The notes under the pieces are model-generated. The model had not been told where the DNA came from. It saw only the letters and a program-made list of their open reading frames with translations, and searched no databases. A program made the position numbers and the translations under genes. 19,233 nt of DNA from Chrysochromulina tobinii. Its lineage: Eukaryota; Haptophyta; Prymnesiales; Chrysochromulinaceae. Location of the stretch: the NCBI GenBank assembly GCA_001275005.1, contig JWZX01000509.1, forward strand, positions 1 to 19,233. Reading direction: 5' to 3'. This document shows, piece after piece, positions 1-7,245 of this stretch (position 1 is the first letter of the stretch; every line of letters begins with the position of its first letter).

Positions 1-453
1 CCGCCCGCCGGCGCTCCGGGCTCGACAGTACGGGTCGAGGTGTTGCGCCTGCCGCCCTTAACGTTGTTCGCTCTGGAAGACAACCAATATAGCGCAAGCG
101 CTAGAACCCACCAGACTGCAGACACCTGTGAAAACGTTGGGATATGAACATTTTCATTTTCATGCAGGTCGTTCCGTTTTCAGCACTCTAACGCGTTCTA
201 TCTACACACCGCGAAAAAGGCGCGACGCGAGCGCGACCCATCATGATCATCGTTTGCCAGCAAGTGCCATCCGAAGCAAATCCGAAGATGCAAAAGATCC
301 GAATCCCGCATGCACGTTCTCTGCCATAGTGCCGCCCACCAGCAAACATCCCAGCCACCGGGCCACCGGGCCACATCTCCGCCATCCATCCGCCATCCAT
401 CGGGTCCAACGCCGCCGTTCACGCCGCCGTCCTCCAGCCCGTGACGAGCGCAC
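1..453. other. Intergenic / 3' flank of the IQ-motif gene; no gene seen
   Basis: No convincing coding region. The stretch lies downstream of the minus-strand IQ-motif gene stop (454-456), so its right part is probably that gene's 3' untranslated region. It contains short local repeats, for example ccgccatccat twice near 375-400. A long plus-strand open frame starting at 128 runs through here, but it is antisense to the IQ gene and low in complexity. I see no tRNA, promoter or terminator that I can defend. Confidence 0.5.
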
Positions 454-2643
454 TCAGCACTCCGCCGGCACCGGGCGTGCCACGTCGACGCTCGCGGCCG
501 GATCCTCGACCCCCTCGGCGTCGCCCACCGGCGCATCATCCGTCCCGGCGTCGCCCACCGGCGCACTAGCAAGGGCGCGCCCCTCCCCATGCGCCCGCCC
601 CCCATGGGCGCCCTTGGGCATGCGCGGCGGGCGTGGCTTGGGCTCGGGCGCCCTGTTGGGCTTCTCGATGGCGTGGTTCATCGGGCGCGCGTGCAGCCCC
701 GACCGCGACTTGATGCCTACAGAAGGGAAGGCGGTGCAGAAGCCCTCCTCGAGCGTGCCTGATGAGGGAGGCAATCAGCGTATGAGACGAGGGAGGTCAT
801 CAGCGACCATCAGTGGCCAGCAAGTGAGAGGGCATTCGAATGTCCACCTCGAGCGCGCACGCGGGTGGCTTCTTGAGAAGCAATCAGAGGTCATCAGACG
901 CAATCAGAGGTCATCATCAGAGGCCTTGGGCGTACGCAGGTCCATCGGTGGCTTCTTGTGCCCCTGGCGGTGGGCCTCGCCGCCGGCAGCGCATGCACGG
1001 CTCTCGTACGCAGCCACGTCAACGGCGGCGCCCACGACGGCGCCGCCACTCTCGATCGTGGGCAGCTTGGCGGGAGCGGAGGTGGGGTGGTAGAGTCGGC
1101 CGTTGAGGCCGCGGTGCGCCTTGGCGCCGACAGGTGCGAACGCGAGGTCCTGCAGCTTGTGCAGCTGCGCACGCAGCATCTTGACCTGCACGTCCGCCGA
1201 GGAGAGCTTCTCTGCGAGTACGGCCGCTCGCGCCTCGGCCGTCTCGGCCCGCTCCGTCGCGTCGCGCGCCGCACGCACGGCTCCCTCGAGCTTCGAACGC
1301 TGCGCGACCACAATCTCCGCGGGCATCGGATTGTTCTCGGCAGCGGGCCGACGTGTGGGCAAAGGAAGGAGCGCCGCCGCCGCACGCTGCGCCACGGCAA
1401 CTTCCTTTGCCGCGACCTTCTCCTCGCGCTGCTTGAGCGCGCGCTCAGCCGCCTCGAGCCGGCGCTGCAGCTCGGCCGCGCGCTGTTCCGAGCGCTCGGC
1501 CGCCTTCTGCAGCTCGGCCTCGCGCTGTCCCGAGCGCTCGACCGCCTCGAGCCGGCGCTGCATTTCGGCCGCACGAGACTTGGCGCTGTCACGCTCACTC
1601 TCTGCCGCCGCGGCGCGCTTCTCAGCCTCCGTGGCGGCGGCCTGCGCGGCAGCTGCAGCGGCCTGCACGGTCGCCGCGGTGCGCTCGGCGGCACGCGTGG
1701 CGCCCTCGGCGGCGCGCTTAGCCTCGGTCGCCTCCGCCAGCGCCTCGCGCGCCTCGCTCACCTCCTCGAGTGCGTCGGCCAGGGCGGCCGCTGCGAACTC
1801 AATCCCCTTGTCTCCGAGCCAAGAGACCTGCGCCTTCCGACGCGCGGCCTCAGCGTCGGGCTCTTCGGCGGGGTCCACGTGACCGCCTTGGCCGACGGCG
1901 GCGTCCTCGTGGCCGCCTTTGGGCGGCATCTCGCGCCGGCTCAGCTGGCCGCGCCGCACGGACTGCAGCCTCGTCGCCGCCGCCGCCTGTTCCCGCATCT
2001 CGCGACGATCCCGTTGGCCGCGGCCCGTCGCCTGGACAGCTGCCTGCTGACGCACCTGGCGGCGGTCCTGCTGGCCACGCCGCGCCGCCTGCAGCTTGGT
2101 GGCTGCAGCGGACAACTCGTCGTCATCCGCATCGACGGCGACGACGGCCGGCTTAACTGGCAGTCCATAGGCGTACTCCACCTGCAGAGCCCGACGGCTC
2201 TGCTGGCCGCGCCGCGCCGCCTGCATCATCGTCGCCGCCTCTTCTCTGCGCAGCACCACCAAGGGGCTCTCATCTTCTTCTTCGTCTACGTCGACCTCCT
2301 CTTCTGCCGTCGTTGGCGGCTCGGGTGCAGCTCGCACAGCACCGTTGCGACGAGCTTGCTGTCCACGGCGCACGGCTTGCAGCTTGGTCGCCGCGTCGGC
2401 CTGCTCGCGGAGCACTTGGCGGTCACGCTGACCGCGGCGCACAGCCTGGAGCTTGGTCGCGGCGAAGGCCTGCTCGTCCATCGGCGGCTCGGGTGCAGCT
2501 CGCACAGCACCGTTGCGACGAGCTTGCTGTCCACGGCGCACGGCTTGCAGCTTGGTCGCCGCATCGGCCTGCTCGCGGAGCACTTGGCGGTCACGCTGAC
2601 CGCGGCGCACAGCCTGGAGCTTGGTCGCGGCGAAGGCCTCCAT
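454..2643 (-). CDS. IQ-motif / coiled-coil protein, probably calmodulin-binding, two exons
   Basis: The model is complement(join(454..758, 936..2643)), 670 residues. Exon 1 starts at ATG 2643 and carries about seven IQ-type motifs (LQAVRRGQxxR pattern) near residues 5, 28, 61, 84, 137, 181 and 223, plus a degenerate one near 203. An acidic stretch lies at 113-126. Long Ala/Glu/Arg-rich coiled coils follow at roughly 283-421 and 442-500. The 759-935 intron splits an Arg codon at residue 570 and joins to a basic, Pro-rich tail containing two APVGDA repeats. IQ motifs bind calmodulin or myosin light chains, so a cytoskeletal or Ca2+-signalling scaffold is likely; no motor domain is seen. The open frame extends upstream to 2970, but the repeat block begins at 2643 and the upstream part is not protein-like. 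The splice model keeps frame exactly (2013 nt); transcript support is needed for the start and the intron. Confidence 0.75.
759..935 (-). other. Intron of the IQ-motif gene, with CTGAT minisatellite
   Basis: On the minus strand the donor is GTACGCCC at 935 and the acceptor is CTCCCTCATCAG ending at 759, 177 nt, phase 1. The intron holds seven CTGAT-centred units in two clusters, mixing the TCTGATGACC and TCTGATTGCG forms. Sequence at the donor (GTACGCCCAAGG) resembles the first bases of exon 2 (GCACGCTCGAGG, 9 of 12 identical), and a third related copy lies inside the intron. Exon 1 read through this intron hits a stop at 904, which supports splicing. A small internal exon cannot be excluded. 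Confidence 0.65.
2315..2639 (-). repeat. 168-bp tandem duplication coding for IQ motifs
   Basis: Two near-identical copies with a period of 168 bp (56 codons): 2315-2482 and 2483 to about 2639. They encode the first four IQ motifs of the minus-strand gene as two identical pairs. I see a single difference in the compared part (cgccgcgtcgg versus cgccgcatcgg), so the duplication is recent or homogenised. The period is a multiple of three and keeps frame. Confidence 0.9.
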
Positions 2644-2841
2644 GCTGCTACCGTTGATTTTGAAAACTTGAATGGTCGCTGTGCAGACTTGTTGCAGGGC
2701 GTTGCATGACAAATTTGGCAATCCGCCTGCAAACAAAAAGCCTCCCCTACGAGGCCCTACCGTTGGTACGACGCCTGGCCCAGAGGGCATGCAATTGCGA
2801 GTTTCAGAATTTGGGAGCATCGTCTCAGAACTCCGATCGTC
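2644..2841. promoter_or_regulatory. Divergent intergenic region between IQ gene and FkbM gene
   Basis: The IQ gene starts leftwards at 2643 and the FkbM-family gene runs rightwards from about 2842 or later, so both promoters should lie between about 2644 and 3150. I recognise no TATA box or other element. This is inferred from gene orientation only. Confidence 0.3.
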
Positions 2842-4235
2842 ATGACCTACAGCTCCAACGGTCCACTTCCTGTCAATCTCAGCATGAACTCCGCGGAGTG
2901 GGTGCGCAGCATTACAAGGGGTGCGCTCCACGCTCCAACGTTTGGCCGTCGCCCAATGTCTTGCCAGCATCAGAACCAGCGAGTCTACAAGTGTTTACCA
3001 GGTGTGTGCTACGATCAGCGAATCTCAGCGCCAGAGCTGTGTTCGTGCTGTCCCTCGTGCACCTTCTGCCAGGCTGGAGCCGTCGGCCGATGGACGACGC
3101 CGAGTGGAGTGGTGCTCGAAAGTCTGACGAGTGCTACGGTGCCCTCCTTTCAGTTTGCTTACAATCCTCTGGACGTAGACATGCTACACATTCGACGGAG
3201 GCTGGTTGTTGAGCCGGCGCTGACAGCGCTCTGGAAAAACGTCACACAGACTTGCTGCGCTGCAGGCGGTCTCGTGATCGACATTGGCGCAAATTTTGGA
3301 TGGTACACGCTCTTTTCGCTTGCACTCGGCTGCCACGTTGTCGCCTTTGAGCCTGTGTCGGACTATCGCGACGTAGAACGCCTCGGGGCCTTCCTCAATC
3401 ATGGCTTCGCGCAGCGGTTGCAAGTCTTCGGCAACGTGGTATTCGATGCGCCAGGCAATTACACTATGGTCGTCCCTCGCGCAGGCATGCACCGAGGCTA
3501 CCCTCACCACCGAGGCCCTGCGCAAGCTCAACAAGCGCCCTCTGTGCTGCCTGCGGGCAAGGACGCGCGATCGGCTCAGCCAGTTGCCACGCTCAAGACG
3601 CACAGGCGCACCATGCTGGGGATGGCGGCGATGCTTGGCCCTGGTGGCCAAGCGGCGGTCAAGAACGTGATGACGCTAGGCCCCGCGGGGACGACAACTT
3701 ACGTCGAGCACGCCCTCTCAACTCGAGTGGATGACGTCGTCTCCCCCGAGCAGCACGGGCGCGCCGGGTGTGCATGCTCAAGTCGGACGTCGAAGGACTC
3801 GAGCCGCAGTCGCTGCGCACGGCGTCACGGCTGCTGTCGCTTGGACTGGTCGAGGCGGTGCAGCTGGAGCTCAATCGCAAAGATTCGCAGAGGTGTGCGA
3901 ACATTCGAATGCTGCGCGACTTGCTCCTGTACGGCTTCCGCCTCATTAAGGTGAAGCATGGCGCGCCATGCTGGGATGAGCGCTGCGTGACGCGAGTTAG
4001 GACCTACGAAGAGGACACGACGCGCCTGCAGAGCACGCCAGTGAGGCCGGGGCTGCAGCCGGCGCAGTTGAGTCGCACGATCGCGACGGCCCACTTCGAG
4101 GCGGCGGACATGTATCGCCGGGTGTTCCCAGAGTTCAGCTCCAACATCTTGGGCTGGCGCATGCCGGGGTTTGGTGTGGGTGAGCTCGTCAACGTGCATG
4201 CGCTGCCGCTGCGAGGACACGGCTGCGCGACTTGA
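2842..4235 (+). CDS. FkbM-family SAM-dependent methyltransferase, apparent frameshift
   Basis: The SAM-binding motif I is clear: VIDIGANFGWYTL, with D at residue 147 counted from ATG 2842, followed by VVAFEP, the classical acidic loop after beta-2 in FkbM methyltransferases. The C-terminal FkbM signature (MLKSDVEGLEPQSL, resembling lKiDvEGxE) is present but in a different frame: frame 1 up to about 3767, then frame 0 from 3768 to the stop at 4233-4235. VDDVV just upstream matches the usual tLDdlv segment, so the two halves belong together. One base appears to be missing in a run of G at 3766-3768; sequencing error, real mutation or an odd tiny intron are all possible. Members usually O-methylate sugars or other small molecules. 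The N-terminus is uncertain: homology-like sequence begins only around 3100-3150, and pyrimidine-rich CAG acceptors near 3071 and 3159 suggest an upstream intron. Confidence 0.7.
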
Positions 4236-4558
4236 GTGTTGATTGAGTGTGAACTGTGATATCGCCGTGATTCAGGTTGGTGTACGAGTATGCCGTGCTG
4301 TGTGTATACGTATACCAACCTGTCTATTGATTTGTCTTGTGAATGTGGTAATTTTGGTGTGTGCTCCGACGGACGTCTGCGTTGCGTCTCTTAACGAGCG
4401 TTTTCGAATAAAACGCGCCGCGCGACGTTCCGACGTAGACCGATGTGTGAAGTACAGTCCTCGTCAGCCAATCCTCGCCAGTGAGTGAGTGTTCGCCAGT
4501 GAGTGAGCTGCCATTGTTGCCGCATGCACGAGCGAGGGCGACCTACCTAACTAGTAAC
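4236..4558. other. Convergent 3' intergenic region
   Basis: This 323-bp region separates the stop of the FkbM gene from the stop of the minus-strand glycosyltransferase, so it should hold both 3' ends. It is less GC-rich than its surroundings, with GT-rich stretches at 4270-4370 and an AATAAA hexamer at 4407-4412 on the plus strand. A short direct repeat, gccagtgagtgag, occurs twice near 4478-4508. No coding sequence is seen. Confidence 0.5.
4407..4412 (+). terminator. Possible polyadenylation hexamer for the FkbM gene
   Basis: AATAAA lies 172 nt after the FkbM stop, after a T/G-rich stretch. The hexamer is the animal-type signal; its use in this organism is unknown, so this is only suggestive. 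Confidence 0.25.
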
Positions 4559-5692
4559 TTACGTGTGCCCCCCGCCCTCGAGCTTGATAGGCTGCCCACG
4601 GCGTGCATGCATCGCAGCGAGCGGGTCGCCTGCGCGCCGCCGCCTCGCTGTGCTCTCATGCGCCTCCTTGTCGTGCGCCACCCAGCTGGACACAAAGTGG
4701 TGGGTGCACACGGCCTCGCGCGGGCGCGTGCTCTCCTCGTCCTCCTTTCGGTGCTCGGCCGTCACCGGGTGCAAATAGGCTGAGTCGAGCACGACAAGGC
4801 CAAGCTGCCGGCGAGCGAGCTTGAGCGCCATCTCGCTCAGGCTCGCTTCGGCTGGCAGCCGCAGCAGCCGCCGGAGCGCCTCGCGCAGCACCGCGGGCCC
4901 AGTTGAGTACAGCACGGCCGTGTGCCCGCTGCTCAGCGGCGTCGCAGACCGGTTACGTAGCACATCGAAGACTGCACCCCAAAACGGGTGCCCCTTGGCG
5001 GAGGCGAAGACCGAATTGCATGCACCGCGTGAAAAGTTGTTACCGGCCTTGTAGGAGAGCACGAGCGATGCTCCCTCGAGGAGCGGCCCGAATGGCTTGA
5101 AGCACTGCGTGTCGAGGTCCGCGTACACGCCGCCACGTGCATGCGCGATCACGTATCGAGCCACGTCTGCGCGCTGGATCGGCGACGCATACCCATCGTA
5201 CATCGGCAGCAGCGACGGGTACTCGGACGCAACGAGCGCACGGTTGTCGGCATCCGTCCAGAGCGTGTACGCCCAGCCTTGGTTCTGGTCGCGGAGCGAC
5301 TTGCGCCAGCGCGGACTGAACTGCGCCTTGGGAGGCACTGCATCCTTCCACGTCTGGTGCAGCTGCTCGGGTATCGGCTGCAATGGTCGTCGTCCGAGCC
5401 ACTGGTTGCGCAGCGCGGCGAGCCACGGTGCGTCCAGCGAGGAGAGCGACGACTCGTCGGCGCGCTCCCAAAAGCGCGTCTCGGGCGGATACCGCGCATC
5501 CAGGTCAAAGTTCTGCAGGACACTCAGCGTGGCCGCGGCTGGTGCCGGTGGCGCTGGCTCCTGAGATTCCCATGCGCCTCGTATATGCGGTGCCGTATGG
5601 AGGAGCGCCACCGGCTGCGTCACGTGAGATAGCAACAGGAAATTGACGCAGCCAATAAGGCTCGCGCCGATAACACATAAGCTGGGACGCAT
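4559..5692 (-). CDS. Type II membrane glycosyltransferase, GT32 / DXD sugar-transferase family
   Basis: A single uninterrupted exon of 377 residues from ATG 5692. A short basic N-terminus precedes a hydrophobic segment at about 5-31, a typical Golgi signal anchor, then a Pro/Ala stem (about 40-60). The catalytic domain shows the GT32 (OCH1-like, DXD sugar-binding) order: IPEQLHQTW at 107-115, GWAYTLWTDADN at 139-150, IQRADVARYVIAHARGGVYADLD at 172-194 with the metal-binding DLD at 192-194, and a C-terminal HHFVSSW motif. Candidate N-glycosylation sites are at N219 and N247. The family transfers hexoses from nucleotide sugars, for example yeast Och1 mannosyltransferase and the SUR1/CSG1 MIPC synthases; donor and acceptor here cannot be told. 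It is convergent with the FkbM methyltransferase and divergent from the EF-hand gene. The length is normal and no break is seen. Confidence 0.88.
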   Translation of the reverse strand: MRPSLCVIGASLIGCVNFLLLSHVTQPVALLHTAPHIRGAWESQEPAPPAPAAATLSVLQNFDLDARYPPETRFWERADESSLSSLDAPWLAALRNQWLGRRPLQPIPEQLHQTWKDAVPPKAQFSPRWRKSLRDQNQGWAYTLWTDADNRALVASEYPSLLPMYDGYASPIQRADVARYVIAHARGGVYADLDTQCFKPFGPLLEGASLVLSYKAGNNFSRGACNSVFASAKGHPFWGAVFDVLRNRSATPLSSGHTAVLYSTGPAVLREALRRLLRLPAEASLSEMALKLARRQLGLVVLDSAYLHPVTAEHRKEDEESTRPREAVCTHHFVSSWVAHDKEAHESTARRRRAGDPLAAMHARRGQPIKLEGGGHT

Positions 5693-5835
5693 ACATTAAA
5701 GTCAATCAAGACAAGACAAGTAAAATGTTCATGAGGTGGCACATATTCGTTCGTTCTCTCCCTCCCACGGCAATTTCACACCGCTGACAGTTTGAAGGCA
5801 GTTGAGCTGACTGTTTGCCGTGAATCGTTTCCGAA
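5693..5835. promoter_or_regulatory. Probable bidirectional promoter, glycosyltransferase / EF-hand
   Basis: Only 143 bp separate the two divergent start codons (5692 minus, 5836 plus). The region is AT-richer than the coding sequence and includes pyrimidine-rich ctctccctccc at about 5755-5765. No clear TATA element is seen. Shared promoter use is inferred from geometry. Confidence 0.45.
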
Positions 5836-6390
5836 ATGGCGGCGGAACTCGACCCGTGGGCGCCTCCGCCCGACCCGTGGGCTCCCATCGCCGCCAGACG
5901 CGAGGAGAATATCGCTGCCAAGGATGCGGCCAGCGCGGTGAAAATGAATTACGTTAACAAGCTCACCACCGGCTACCACCAAAAGGTGGTGGTCCCGGGA
6001 CGTCTCCACGGTGCCACTAACCACGTGTACCACGTGCACACGGATGCGGAGCGCGAGCACTGGGCGATGATCGCGGAGAAACGTGAGGATGCGCTGAGCT
6101 TCCGAGCCGAGGTCCGACGCGTCTTCAATCTCGCAGACACCGACGGGAGTGGGCAGCTCGACCTCGCTGAGCTGACAGCCGCTCGAAAAGCTATCGGGGA
6201 TCCTCGAGCGGTGCAGAATGCGAAGAACATGCTCGATCGTCATGATCACGATGAGTCGGGCACGCTCAACTATGACGAGTTCTTGCAGATGCTGTGGACG
6301 ACGTACCAAAAGTCACCCGAGGGCGCCAAGCGCATCCTCAGCACCTATGTGAATCAGATTGGCGAGAGGCGCAACCGGAGAAGCGATTAA
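5836..6390 (+). CDS. EF-hand protein with two calcium-binding loops
   Basis: A single exon of 184 residues from ATG 5836. Two canonical 12-residue EF loops are present: D101 to E112 (DTDGSGQLDLAE) and D137 to E148 (DHDESGTLNYDE), each with acidic residues at positions 1, 3 and 12 and Gly at position 6. Together they form one EF-hand pair, so Ca2+ binding is expected. The N-terminus holds a direct DPWAP repeat (residues 6-10 and 13-17) and no signal peptide. The C-terminus is basic (GERRNRRSD). The middle part (20-90) matches nothing I know. A Ca2+ sensor role is likely; the partner is unknown. It is divergent from the glycosyltransferase gene. The frame is clean and no intron is needed. Confidence 0.85.
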   Translation: MAAELDPWAPPPDPWAPIAARREENIAAKDAASAVKMNYVNKLTTGYHQKVVVPGRLHGATNHVYHVHTDAEREHWAMIAEKREDALSFRAEVRRVFNLADTDGSGQLDLAELTAARKAIGDPRAVQNAKNMLDRHDHDESGTLNYDEFLQMLWTTYQKSPEGAKRILSTYVNQIGERRNRRSD

Positions 6391-7245
6391 CAGATAATGT
6401 ACTGATGCTCCTCCCCAGCTCGTTAGCCGCGTGCGCAGTAGTGCATGCATGTGATCCGGTCGCGCGCTCGCGAATACGCATCGCATGCCACTGTCGCGGG
6501 TGTCATTAGCAGCGCTCTGGATCTAATCTGGATCGGGACGTGTGATGTCGGACGCTATGTCACTCCGAAACCGAATCGCCTGCATGATCGCGCCGGCACT
6601 GGTGCGTTTCGCGCGCGCGCGCGCTCTACGTTCTAGCCTCTTTGTAGTCGCATACATCTATTTTCTATGTTTGTATGAAGTTTGAAGAGCTCTTGTGATA
6701 ATCTTGTGAACGCTGTCGAGTGTCCGGTGACCGGTCCCATGGACCGGTCCGCGGTCGCGGGTCGGCCGGGGCCCGGGCCGGGGCCGCTGCGCGGCAACAT
6801 GACGCACGCACAATGTGGCAAAGACGTGGTCGTGACTCGTGGGCGGCGTGTGGGACCCAGTTGACACACTGACACATTTTGAGCTTTTGACCCCCCCCGC
6901 CCCGCACAGACCACAGTGCGCACCCAAGCCACAGACACACTACGATCTACGTTGTCGGCTTGTCGCGTCAATGAGGTCTCAATGTGTCGCGTGTTTGACT
7001 TGAATGCTGCCTCACATCAGAGCTACGACGCAAGCAGCCTCGTGAGCGCGACAACCCGGTCCCTGCTGAAGCTAGCTAGACCAGGCTGACCTACAATGTA
7101 TCGCACGACAGAGCGGGGGCCCTCTTGATTACACACTTCTTGAGTGGATTTAATTACGACCGCGCGCTGGCATCTAACGGCGTGTTGCGTGACGTGCGTC
7201 GCGCCGCTGGCGACGAGCGGGCGTACCTCGGTCGCGTCGGGCGGC
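6391..7245. other. Intergenic region, no gene recognised
   Basis: About 855 bp between the EF-hand stop and the first usable ATG of the ankyrin-USP gene. It includes a GC dinucleotide run at about 6610-6623, the inverted repeat at 6730-6748, and a G/C block (about 6750-6790). The short open frames here have no recognisable product. The last part (7150-7245) is coding-like and could belong to an upstream exon of the ankyrin-USP gene or to its 5' leader. Confidence 0.45.
6730..6748. repeat. Short perfect inverted repeat
   Basis: ACCGGTCC (6730-6737) and GGACCGGT (6741-6748) are perfect reverse complements with a 3-nt spacer, enough for a small hairpin. It lies in an otherwise empty intergenic stretch. 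Function unknown. Confidence 0.6.

Noticed and set aside
128-1093. Plus-strand open frame of 321 codons at the left edge
   Set aside because: It is low in complexity, crosses the stop, last exon and intron of the minus-strand IQ gene, and has no domain.
958-2709. Long plus-strand open frame of 583 codons
   Set aside because: It lies antisense to the IQ-motif gene and its Leu/Arg/His-rich sequence is the mirror of the repeat codons. The minus strand has recognisable IQ motifs and coiled coil.
2644-2970. N-terminal extension of the IQ-motif protein to ATG 2970
   Set aside because: Possible in frame, but the extension is not repeat-like and has no motif, and it would run into the divergent gene region. 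The repeat block begins at ATG 2643.
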